Below are positions 17,878 to 25,513 of a stretch of 64,000 nucleotides of DNA, piece after piece. The stretch is taken from positions 1 to 64,000 of the forward strand of contig JAHBTS010000005.1 in assembly GCA_019638515.1 (NCBI GenBank). The letters are read 5' to 3'. The notes beneath the pieces are model-generated. The model had not been told where the DNA came from, did no database searches, and saw only the letters and a list, made by a program, of their open reading frames with translations. Source of the DNA: Chitinophagales bacterium (GTDB taxonomy: Bacteria; Bacteroidota; Bacteroidia; Chitinophagales; LD1). Numbering within the stretch: position 1 is the first letter of the stretch; each line of letters begins with the position of its first letter. A program made the translations under genes and the position numbers.

Positions 17878-18561
17878 TTATTTTTTTGCAGGTTCTTGTA
17901 GTATATCAATAAAATCTACTGCGGTGCTTTCTAATTGAAAACTCACTCGGTCTATCATTGTATTTAAGTAATGAAAACCGATGTGTGCAATAATGCCCAC
18001 TACCAATCCGGCTGCAGAAGTAATCATCTTTTCATATAAACCTCCGGCAATAATTCCTATTGAAATATTATCGGCCAACGAAATGTTGTAGAAGATTTTT
18101 ATTACACCCGAAATAGTACCCACAAAGCCAAACATGGGCGCAATGGCAGCAATAATGCCTAAGTAACCAAGGTGGCGTTCTAGTTTATATATCTCTAATT
18201 TTCCGGTGTTTTCAACTGCGCTTTCAATTTCCTTAATTGGTTTGCCTAAACGTTTCAAACCTTTTTCTAATAGGCGTGCAATGGGCGTATTGGTACTTTT
18301 ACACATAGCCAATGCCGAATCCATTTTTCCTGCCACAAGAAACTCTTTAATGTTATTCATAAAGTTGGGATCAACTTTAGAGGCTTGTCTTATTACAATG
18401 TAGCGCTCTACTATTAAAAAAACAGCCACCACACTTAATGCAAGTATGGGAACCATAATCCAACCTCCTTTCATGATTAAACTCAACAGCGAAAGCGATT
18501 CTGGCTTTGCAGCAGCATTGGCAATTTGGGCGGTACTATCGTAAGCTATTTGTAAAAGCAT
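17878..18561 (-). CDS. exbB: ExbB/TolQ-type proton channel protein
   Basis: A 227-residue membrane protein of the MotA/TolQ/ExbB family. Three membrane helices are visible: GGWIMVPILALSVVAVFLIVE (about 32-52), GYLGIIAAIAPMFGFVGTISGV, and MITSAAGLVVGIIAHIGFHYL. The GFVGTI segment replaces the more common GLLGTV. A long cytoplasmic loop lies between helices 1 and 2. It heads the exbB-exbD-tonB operon and would form the pentameric proton channel that energises TonB. Confidence 0.9.
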   Translation of the reverse strand: MLLQIAYDSTAQIANAAAKPESLSLLSLIMKGGWIMVPILALSVVAVFLIVERYIVIRQASKVDPNFMNNIKEFLVAGKMDSALAMCKSTNTPIARLLEKGLKRLGKPIKEIESAVENTGKLEIYKLERHLGYLGIIAAIAPMFGFVGTISGVIKIFYNISLADNISIGIIAGGLYEKMITSAAGLVVGIIAHIGFHYLNTMIDRVSFQLESTAVDFIDILQEPAKK

Positions 18562-18705
18562 AAAGTGGATTTTTATTTCTTAACGGAAAGTGTACTGAAT
18601 TTAGTATTCAAAAGTGCTTGTTTTATAGCTGTTTGCAGTGCCTGATGCCCACAGTGTTTTGTTTTTCGTTCAACTGAATAGACGGCTTTAGGTGTTGGTA
18701 ACAGA

Positions 18706-18807
18706 ATGGCTTCGCATTTCACTTTTAGTTATTATTGTACTGTATTTTTTGTGGTGATACTAAATTTTGCTGTTGCTCAAGCGGCTGTTTGTAATGTGAA
18801 GAGGTGA
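18706..18807 (+). other. Possible 33-residue signal-peptide-like ORF upstream of holA
   Basis: ATG at 18706 to TGA at 18807 encodes a short peptide with a strongly hydrophobic core (TVFFVVILNFAVAQA) and only eight residues after a possible cleavage site. It fills much of the 297-base gap between exbB and holA. It may be the stub of a decayed exported-protein gene, a tiny secreted peptide, or chance. No homology is recognised. Confidence 0.2.
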
Positions 18808-18858
18808 TGTGGCAAAAACTACGGGCATTTTTTTGAAGAAAAGTAAAATCTATTTATT

Positions 18859-19929
18859 GTGGCAAAAGAACAAGCAGGAACATCGTTTGAAGTGCTGTCG
18901 GCCGATTTTAAGGCAAGAAAATTTTTGCCGCTGTACTGCTTTTGTGGCGATGAACCTTATTTTGTAGATGCACTTACCGATTTGCTGGAACAGTATGCGC
19001 TAAGTGATATGGAAAAGGCATTTAACCAAACTATAGTGTATGGTAAAGATGTAAGCGTACAAACCATTACTGAAGCGGCTTTGCGCCCACCCATGATGGC
19101 AGAAAGGCAAGTGGTGATTGTGAAGGAGGCACAAGGCTTGGAGTTGCGAAAGGAAGAAGATCAAATGCGGCTACTGAATTATGTAAAGCGAGCAGTACCA
19201 TCTACGGTGTTGGTGTTTGCATTTAAGAATGCTACGCCCGATAAGCGAAAAGCATTGTGGAAGGAAGTAGCAAAGGCTCCGGGGTATTACGAAGGAAAAG
19301 CATTGTACGAAGGCCAAGTTGGAGCATTTGTAAAAAAGTATGCTGCCGAAAGAAAATTTAAAATAGACGAAGCAGCCGTAGAGCTACTAGTAGAAAGTAC
19401 CGGAACAGAACTTTCTAAAGTAATAAATGAGCTAAGCAAAGTAGTGCTAAATAAAGAAGCCGGCAGCGTTATCTCAGTTGAAGATATTGAGCGCGAAGTG
19501 GGCATATCTAAAGAGTTTAGCGTATTTGAACTAAATAATGCCATAGGGAAAAAGGATGCCGAAAGAATATTTAAGATAGCACATTTTTTTGCGCACTCTA
19601 AGAGTAATCCATTTGTGGTTACCGTATCTCAGTTATATTCGTTTTTTTCAAAGCTTTACTTGGCTCATTCGCAGCCGGGTGCAGATGATCGCAGCTTGGC
19701 AGCACTCATTAAAGTATCTCCGTTTTTTGTAAAAGATTATCGCGAAGCCTTGCACAACTATTCGTTGGAGCAAGTAAAGCATATCTTGCAATTGTTGAAT
19801 GAATACGATCTACGCAGCAAAGGATTGGGAGGTACGGGAAACATCGGTGAGGGAGAACTGCTGCGTGAGTTGGTGTATAGAATACTTACCGAGAAAAAGG
19901 AAAGTATAATTGTAGCATTCACGGAGTAA
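18859..19929 (+). CDS. holA: DNA polymerase III subunit delta
   Basis: A 356-residue clamp-loader subunit that opens the beta sliding clamp. It shows FLPLYCFCGDEPYFVDALTDLL at the start, FNQTIVYGKD, and the C-terminal helical region with FSVFELNNAIGKKDA and LRSKGLGGTG. The order and length match HolA. The start is a GTG at 18859 (GTG GCA AAA); no in-frame ATG lies just upstream. The metal-receptor gene begins 10 bases after the stop, so the two are probably co-transcribed. Confidence 0.9.
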   Translation: MAKEQAGTSFEVLSADFKARKFLPLYCFCGDEPYFVDALTDLLEQYALSDMEKAFNQTIVYGKDVSVQTITEAALRPPMMAERQVVIVKEAQGLELRKEEDQMRLLNYVKRAVPSTVLVFAFKNATPDKRKALWKEVAKAPGYYEGKALYEGQVGAFVKKYAAERKFKIDEAAVELLVESTGTELSKVINELSKVVLNKEAGSVISVEDIEREVGISKEFSVFELNNAIGKKDAERIFKIAHFFAHSKSNPFVVTVSQLYSFFSKLYLAHSQPGADDRSLAALIKVSPFFVKDYREALHNYSLEQVKHILQLLNEYDLRSKGLGGTGNIGEGELLRELVYRILTEKKESIIVAFTE

Positions 19930-19939
19930 GTGTTTTTTT

Positions 19940-20716
19940 ATGATGCGCTTTACCGACCATTTAGGGAATTTAATTCAGTTAGGAAGTTTTCCGACACGCA
20001 TAGTTTCATTAGTGCCTTCACAAACGGAATTGCTCTACGATTTAGGTTTAGAGAATGAAGTGGTGGGTATCACAAGATTTTGTATTCATCCGGAGGTGTG
20101 GCGGAGATCTAAGTGTGTTATTGGAGGCACAAAAGATTTCGATTTCAAGGCTATTGCAGCACTTCAACCCGATTTAATCATTGGAAATAAAGAAGAAAAC
20201 TACGCAGAGGGTATTGCAATTTTGCAACGCCATTATCCGGTGTGGATGAGCGATATCTATGATATTAAGGATGCCATCAACACCATTGCAGCTATTGGCG
20301 AACTATGCGGTAGGCAAGCGCTAGCCCAAAACATAATTCAAACCATTGCCAAAGAAAGAGCTCAGTTTAAAAGTAACATAGGGAAAACGGTGGCATATTT
20401 TATTTGGAAAAAGCCATACATGGTAGCTGCATCTAATACTTTCATACATGCCATGTTGCAAGAATTTGGATTGCAAAATATATTTGGAGATTATGAACGC
20501 TATCCCGAGCTGGCAATAGATACACTCTGTAATATGAAGCCTGATTTGGTGTTCCTTTCTTCGGAACCATATAAATTTTCCCAGCGGCATATTCCGGAGT
20601 TCAAGGCAATATTCCCCAATGCGGAAATTGTGCTGGTAGATGGCGAAATGTTTAGTTGGTATGGTTCGCGTTTGCAGCACGCATTTCAGTATTTCAAAAC
20701 ATTAGATTTAAGATAG
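19940..20716 (+). CDS. Helical-backbone metal receptor (TroA/BtuF-like), no signal peptide
   Basis: A 258-residue periplasmic-binding-protein-fold protein of the TroA/BtuF superfamily: RIVSLVPSQTELLYDLGLENEVVG, then FCIHPEVWRR, KAIAALQPDLIIGNKEEN, and a second lobe with MKPDLVFLSSEPYKF. Relatives bind cobalamin, siderophore or metal ions for ABC import. Here no signal peptide or lipobox precedes the domain (it starts MMRFTDHLGNLI), so it appears cytoplasmic, and no permease or ATPase is nearby. Its ligand is unknown. It lies 10 bases after holA. Confidence 0.8.
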   Translation: MMRFTDHLGNLIQLGSFPTRIVSLVPSQTELLYDLGLENEVVGITRFCIHPEVWRRSKCVIGGTKDFDFKAIAALQPDLIIGNKEENYAEGIAILQRHYPVWMSDIYDIKDAINTIAAIGELCGRQALAQNIIQTIAKERAQFKSNIGKTVAYFIWKKPYMVAASNTFIHAMLQEFGLQNIFGDYERYPELAIDTLCNMKPDLVFLSSEPYKFSQRHIPEFKAIFPNAEIVLVDGEMFSWYGSRLQHAFQYFKTLDLR

Positions 20717-20736
20717 CTGGGGGGATTGAAATAAAA

Positions 20737-20752
20737 TTTCATACGTATCAAA
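20737..20752. promoter_or_regulatory. Near-perfect dyad upstream of alanine dehydrogenase
   Basis: TTTCATAC and GTATCAAA form a 16-base dyad with one mismatched pair, ending 20 bases before a TATTTTCG -7-like box (20773-20780). It could be an operator for the alanine dehydrogenase gene; this is inference from symmetry only. Confidence 0.3.
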
Positions 20753-20772
20753 TAGTTGTTATTTGAATTTTG

Positions 20773-20780
20773 TATTTTCG
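20773..20780 (+). promoter_or_regulatory. Putative -7 box of alanine dehydrogenase
   Basis: TATTTTCG differs from TAnnTTTG at one base and ends 26 bases before the ATG at 20807. Confidence 0.35.
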
Positions 20781-20806
20781 TTGCCTTCGCAATTTATTCA
20801 ATATTC

Positions 20807-22030
20807 ATGAGTTCATCTTCACGCGATTTCTCAGGCATTTTAACCAAACTTGGTTTACAGCCTATGGAAGCTCCGGCAATGGTAGCCAATCGAAAAGCTA
20901 AACTTTTTATTGGTATTCCCAAGGAGCAAAGTTTTCAAGAGCATCGCATAGCCATAACACCGGAAAGTGTGCGCGTGCTCACTGCCAATGGACATAGAAT
21001 TTTAATTGAAGAGAATGCAGGCCGCGAATCACATTTCTACGACAACGATTTTTCGGAGGCAGGTGCAGAAATTGTAAAAGATGTAGAAGCCGTTTACAAA
21101 GCCGATATTATATTAAAGGTGGCTCCGCCCATGCCTTATGAAATTGAGTTAATGCAAATGAACCAAACGCTTATTTCGCCTTTGCATTTGCCTACACTCA
21201 AGCAAGAGTATATAGAAATGTTGATGAAGAAGAGGATTACGGCAATGGCTTATGAATATACAAAAGATGAAGCTGGGCTTTTCCCTTTTGTTCGTTCAAT
21301 GAGCGAAATTGCAGGAAACTCTGTGGTGCTAATAGCAGGTGAATTTTTGAGCAATGCCAATGATGGGAAAGGGATTTTATTAGGAGGCATTTCCGGTGTG
21401 CCACCCGCGAAAGTAGTTATTTTAGGAGCTGGCGTGGTGGGTACTTTTGCTGCACGTGCAGTAATTGGTTTAGGTGCTACCGTAAGTGTTTTCGATAATA
21501 ATGTATATAAACTTATGCGCCTTCAGGAAAGAATTGGAGCACGGGTTTTTACATCTACTATACAGCCGGAGATTTTAGCGCAGGAATTAGAAAATGCAGA
21601 TGTTGCCATTGGTGCCATACATAGTAAAAAGGGGCAAACTCCGGTACTAGTTACCGAACAAATGGTAGAAAGAATGAAGCCCGGAGCTGTAATTATTGAT
21701 GTGAGTATAGACCAAGGCGGCTGTTTTGAAACCTCTGAGATAACTTCACATTTAAAACCAACGTTTAAGAAATATGGCGTTATTCATTATTGTGTACCTA
21801 ATATTACTTCGCGCGTAAGCCGCACTGCCTCTTATGCCTTTTCTAATATACTTACACCCATTTTATTGCGTATGGGCGAACTACAAGGTATGCAAGGATT
21901 GATTTTTGAAGATGTAGGAATTCGCAATGGTATTTATTTATACAAAGGCAATTTAACCAACGAGCATTTAGCTCGCATCTTCCATATTAAACACAGCAAC
22001 TTAGAATTGCTGTTTGCATCCAATATTTAG
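20807..22030 (+). CDS. ald: Alanine dehydrogenase
   Basis: A 407-residue NAD-dependent enzyme of the alanine dehydrogenase / transhydrogenase-alpha family, converting L-alanine to pyruvate and ammonia. Motifs: FIGIPKEQSFQEHRIAITPESV, ILKVAPPMPYEI, the Rossmann loop KVVILGAGVVGTFAARA, and GAVIIDVSIDQGG. It is longer than classic Ald by an N-terminal extension (SSSSRDFSGILTKLGLQPME) that is common in Bacteroidota homologues. The frame extends upstream to a TTG at 20756, but that segment overlaps the promoter; the ATG at 20807 is chosen. It converges on the collagen-like gene with one base between stops. Confidence 0.88.
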   Translation: MSSSSRDFSGILTKLGLQPMEAPAMVANRKAKLFIGIPKEQSFQEHRIAITPESVRVLTANGHRILIEENAGRESHFYDNDFSEAGAEIVKDVEAVYKADIILKVAPPMPYEIELMQMNQTLISPLHLPTLKQEYIEMLMKKRITAMAYEYTKDEAGLFPFVRSMSEIAGNSVVLIAGEFLSNANDGKGILLGGISGVPPAKVVILGAGVVGTFAARAVIGLGATVSVFDNNVYKLMRLQERIGARVFTSTIQPEILAQELENADVAIGAIHSKKGQTPVLVTEQMVERMKPGAVIIDVSIDQGGCFETSEITSHLKPTFKKYGVIHYCVPNITSRVSRTASYAFSNILTPILLRMGELQGMQGLIFEDVGIRNGIYLYKGNLTNEHLARIFHIKHSNLELLFASNI

Positions 22031-22031
22031 T

Positions 22032-23324
22032 TTAATTGGTTCTGCGCCAAAAAATTACAGCCACGTTTGCCGGACGTGTTTCTGTGCCGCCACCACCATT
22101 GTTTACTGCAATATTAAGCGTATGAGTATGGTCTGCAATAGAGTGCGTGTGTGCTCCATCGCTAGAAGTTGTAAATGTGTGGTTATGCCCCATGCAGTTA
22201 TCGCTCAATCTGCCCATAAAGTTTCCAACGGTATGCCTGCCATCCCAAGTGCTGCCACACGTAGAAGGATTATCGTTCATGCTAATATCTCTTGCATCGG
22301 ACGATAAATTATCATCATAAGGAATCCAAGTATTCCCGCTGAAGGGGTTAGCACCCGAGGTGGTGCCGGAATGTGTATGCGCACCATTGCTAGAAGTAGT
22401 TAATACGCCTGCACCCGCAGCCGTTCCGCTTGCGGTATGCGTGTGGTCTTTTACTGCATCGGCTTGTAGCGTACCGGTAAGTGCGCCCCCGGAAGCTACA
22501 TTGGCGGCACCACCAACAGCACGAATAAACTCACCGTTTTGCATATCGGTTTTTACCCAAGTGGTACCGGGGTAAATGGCATTAGGATCGGCAGCATTAA
22601 ACCATTGAACATAAGTGCTTCCTATAGGCGGTGTATTGATGTTGAACCATTGAGTGCCATCGTACACCTCCATGCTACTTAGTGTATTATTCCACCGCAG
22701 CGTTCCGGCAGTAGCTGTGGCAGGGCGTTGAGCCGTAGAGCCTTGTGGAAAGGCAATGCCATCATTGCCGGAAGAAACATCGAGTGCCACATTTGGGTTA
22801 TTATTATTTACTCCAACTTTATTGGCATTTTGATACAAAACGGAATTACATAAATCGCTAGGCGAAGTAAAAACAGCGATATAGTTAGCTGCAGCTGTTC
22901 CGCAAATAGCTCCGGGACCTGTAGCTCCGGTAATACCTTGTATGCCTTGCGCGCCTGTGTCGCCCGTAACACCTTGCACGCCTTGCGCTCCAGTAGGGCC
23001 GGTGTCTCCGGTTACACCCTGTGCTCCGGTAGGTCCTGTGGCTCCTTGTATGCCGGGTTGGTTACATAATGATAGCCACGAAGTTCCATCAAAATAGTAA
23101 AAACAAGAGGCAGTTAAATCAAATACCAATAAGCCTGTTGCCGGATTAGAAATGGCTTGCCTTTGAGTTTGCGTAAGTCGCGGCACCAAAAAGCCTTTAT
23201 CTTGTGCAGATAACTCTAACACCGAAGAAACATCCGGATTGGCAGTGCCAATTCCAATATTGTTTTGGCTAAAAAGTAATATGGTACTAAAGGAAAACAA
23301 TACAGAAAGTAACCTTTTATTCAT
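22032..23324 (-). CDS. Exported collagen-like protein with phage-collar-like HxH C-terminal domain
   Basis: A 430-residue protein with a signal peptide (ending LLFSQ). An N-terminal unit typical of Bacteroidota surface proteins ([50 protein letters not shown]) precedes a collagen-like run of about 16 Gly-X-Y triplets (residues 91-138). After a linker ([17 protein letters not shown]) comes a domain like phage tail-collar/short tail-fibre ends: [10 protein letters not shown], five HxH motifs (HTHT, HTHS, HNHT, HTHS, HTHT) and the terminal [12 protein letters not shown]. HxH motifs bind iron in phage fibre needles. A trimeric, fibrous surface protein is likely (inference). It lies 10 bases after the DUF2304 gene on the same strand. 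Confidence 0.75.
   Translation of the reverse strand: MNKRLLSVLFSFSTILLFSQNNIGIGTANPDVSSVLELSAQDKGFLVPRLTQTQRQAISNPATGLLVFDLTASCFYYFDGTSWLSLCNQPGIQGATGPTGAQGVTGDTGPTGAQGVQGVTGDTGAQGIQGITGATGPGAICGTAAANYIAVFTSPSDLCNSVLYQNANKVGVNNNNPNVALDVSSGNDGIAFPQGSTAQRPATATAGTLRWNNTLSSMEVYDGTQWFNINTPPIGSTYVQWFNAADPNAIYPGTTWVKTDMQNGEFIRAVGGAANVASGGALTGTLQADAVKDHTHTASGTAAGAGVLTTSSNGAHTHSGTTSGANPFSGNTWIPYDDNLSSDARDISMNDNPSTCGSTWDGRHTVGNFMGRLSDNCMGHNHTFTTSSDGAHTHSIADHTHTLNIAVNNGGGGTETRPANVAVIFWRRTN
22911..23054 (-). repeat. Gly-X-Y collagen-like coding repeat
   Basis: About 16 consecutive Gly-X-Y triplets, often GPT, GAQ, GVT or GDT, encoded by imperfect 9- and 18-base units inside the exported collagen-like gene. 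The nucleotide repetition suggests expansion by slippage or recombination. Confidence 0.85.
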
Positions 23325-23334
23325 GTAATATAAT

Positions 23335-23667
23335 TTATTCTTTTGAAGGAAATTTTTGCGCGGAAATAATGGATAGCTGCCTTGCTAAATCGGTTTGTAC
23401 AGCTTCTGTTTTTCGTAGTTTGGCATATATCAGCATCGAAAACATAAAGAAGAAAAGTACGCTTAGGTATAGAATTAAATCGGTACCTCTGCCTACGCCC
23501 AACCCATGTGCCAGCGATGTGGTAATTCCTGGATTCAATACAAAAAAAACTCCGATAGCAGCAATGCCAATAAATAATGTTCTATAAAAAATTTGCTGCC
23601 TTAATCGGGTTAAGAGAAAGAAACCCAATAACAATAAGGGTACGGTAAGAATTACCTGTATAAGCAT
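23335..23667 (-). CDS. DUF2304 membrane protein
   Basis: A 110-residue protein with three hydrophobic helices ([61 protein letters not shown]). The [19 protein letters not shown] segment and the arrangement match DUF2304, a small membrane family often found beside glycosyltransferase genes, with unknown biochemical role. Here it precedes the collagen-like gene by 10 bases instead, so it may help in surface-structure biogenesis (inference). An exact minus-strand TAnnTTTG box (23672-23679) ends only 4 bases before the ATG. Confidence 0.8.
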   Translation of the reverse strand: MLIQVILTVPLLLLGFFLLTRLRQQIFYRTLFIGIAAIGVFFVLNPGITTSLAHGLGVGRGTDLILYLSVLFFFMFSMLIYAKLRKTEAVQTDLARQLSIISAQKFPSKE

Positions 23668-23671
23668 TGCC

Positions 23672-23679
23672 CAAACTTA
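23672..23679 (-). promoter_or_regulatory. Putative -7 box immediately before the DUF2304 gene
   Basis: The minus strand reads TAAGTTTG, an exact TAnnTTTG match 4 bases from the ATG. If functional, the mRNA would be leaderless or nearly so. Confidence 0.35.
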
Positions 23680-23831
23680 TGCTATTGCAAGCAAAAAAGC
23701 AATATGCAACATCATTTACTTGGTAGGCAATACTTCTTAAAAAACCTTTTTCAACTTTCATTTTTTTGTGCGTTGCAATTTTAATAACATCTTCGCCTTA
23801 AAGCCGTTTGGTATAAAAGCACGGTAGAATT

Positions 23832-25502
23832 ATGCAGGTATTCCAAAGCCTTAAAGGCAAGATAATGGTGGGTGTAATTGCCATTGCCGCAATTGGCAGT
23901 ATTTCTCTTACCAACATTTCCTTTTTCGACATCAATAAAAACCTCGATGTTTTTGGTTCACTCTATAAGGAACTGAATACATTGTATGTAGATACATTAG
24001 ATCACGAAAGTTTGGTGCGCTCCGGCATAGAGAGTATGCTAAACCAAATAGATCCATACACAAACTACATTGCCGAAGAAGATGCTGAAGATTACCGCCT
24101 GCAAACCACCGGAAAGTATGCCGGTATTGGTGCGCTTATTGGCAATAGAGATGAGTATGTAATTATCACCGAGCCATATGAAGGTTTTCCGGCAGCCAAA
24201 GGTGGATTGCGTGCTGGCGATAGAGTGATAGAGGTGGATGGGAAGGGTGTGCGCGCCTACAAAACCGATGATGTAAGTAAATTGTTGAAAGGCAAACCAG
24301 GTACAGAAGTACTATTGAAAATTAAACGATTGAATGCCGAAGGTAAAGAGGATGAGCTTACCGTGAAGTTACAGCGAGAAGAAATTAAAATACGCAATGT
24401 TTCTTATTACGGATTGGTAGATAGCAGCATTGCTTATATTAGGCTAACCAACTTTACCATGCGGGCAGGACAAGAAGTTAGAAGTGCATTGCAAGAAATG
24501 GCAAAAGCCAAGAAACTGAAAGGTATAGTGTTGGATGTGCGCGGCAATCCGGGAGGTCTTTTAGACGAAGCTATAAATACCGCCAATGTTTTTGTAGATA
24601 GAAATACTGAAATTGTAAGTGTAAAAGGAAGAAGCAAAGAAGACACGTATGCGCGGAAAACATTTGCCGATGCAGTAGATACCCAATTACCTATGGTGGT
24701 TTTGGCCGATGGCAATTCAGCCTCCGCTGCAGAAATAGTTGCAGGCTCCTTGCAAGATTTAGATCGTGCCGTTGTTATTGGGCAGCGAACTTTTGGTAAG
24801 GGATTAGTGCAAACAACAAAACCGTTGCCGTACAATACCAAAGTAAAAATTACTACAGCCAAGTATTATATTCCTAGTGGTAGATGTATTCAAGCCATTA
24901 ACTATGCCGAGCGCGATAGTACCGGAAGAGTTACCCGCGTGCCAGATTCGCTGCGCACAGCCTTTAAAACCAAAGCAGGAAGAGTGGTGTACGATGGTGC
25001 AGGAATTGAGCCGGATATTAAGACCGAGCCGGAGAAAATTCACAACCTTACTATTACATTGTATGCCCGCAATTATATTTTTGATTATGCCACCGAGTAT
25101 AGAGCAAAACACAGCAGCATTCCGGCAGCTAAAGATTTTCGCTTAACCGATGCCGAATACAACGATTTTGTAAAATGGGTTTCGAGCAAAGAGCACAACT
25201 ATACCACACGCAGCGAAAAAATTCTTGAAGGATTTAAAGCTGCAACTCAACAAGAAAATTACTACGATAATATTCAAGCAGAGTTTGATTCGCTTCATCA
25301 AAAAATTCTTTACGATAAAAAGCAAGATTTATTTAAGCAGAAGAAGCAAATACAAATGTTTTTAGAAGAAGAAATTGCTTCGCGCTACTATTTAAATACA
25401 GGTAGGAGCGAAGTGCAAAACCATTACGATACCGATTTAAGAAAAGCAGTGGAAGTAATCAATACACCCAGCCGAGTAGTCCAAATTTTAAACAAGCAGT
25501 AA
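23832..25502 (+). CDS. S41 family C-terminal processing peptidase (first copy)
   Basis: A 556-residue protease that cleaves protein C-termini in the envelope. An N-terminal hydrophobic anchor (about residues 10-30) is followed by a cap region, a PDZ domain (YAGIGALIGNRDEYVIITEPYEGFPA to LLKIKRL) and the S41 core: VLDVRGNPGGLLDEA, GNSASAAEIVAGSLQDLDRA with Ser298, and GQRTFGKGLVQ with Lys323. These form the Ser-Lys dyad at the expected 25-residue spacing. A C-terminal helical region (DLFKQKKQIQMFLEEEI) is shared with the next gene. It is 12 bases upstream of its paralogue. Confidence 0.9.
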   Translation: MQVFQSLKGKIMVGVIAIAAIGSISLTNISFFDINKNLDVFGSLYKELNTLYVDTLDHESLVRSGIESMLNQIDPYTNYIAEEDAEDYRLQTTGKYAGIGALIGNRDEYVIITEPYEGFPAAKGGLRAGDRVIEVDGKGVRAYKTDDVSKLLKGKPGTEVLLKIKRLNAEGKEDELTVKLQREEIKIRNVSYYGLVDSSIAYIRLTNFTMRAGQEVRSALQEMAKAKKLKGIVLDVRGNPGGLLDEAINTANVFVDRNTEIVSVKGRSKEDTYARKTFADAVDTQLPMVVLADGNSASAAEIVAGSLQDLDRAVVIGQRTFGKGLVQTTKPLPYNTKVKITTAKYYIPSGRCIQAINYAERDSTGRVTRVPDSLRTAFKTKAGRVVYDGAGIEPDIKTEPEKIHNLTITLYARNYIFDYATEYRAKHSSIPAAKDFRLTDAEYNDFVKWVSSKEHNYTTRSEKILEGFKAATQQENYYDNIQAEFDSLHQKILYDKKQDLFKQKKQIQMFLEEEIASRYYLNTGRSEVQNHYDTDLRKAVEVINTPSRVVQILNKQ

Positions 25503-25513
25503 ACGAACGAGCA

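Noticed and set aside
18562-18858. tRNA or structured RNA in the largest intergenic gap
   Set aside because: No cloverleaf, TTCGA loop or strong hairpin is visible; only the short signal-peptide-like ORF was noted.
22032-23324. Prophage remnant suggested by the tail-collar-like domain
   Set aside because: No other phage gene, integrase or attachment site is nearby, and the protein has a bacterial signal peptide and N-terminal unit.
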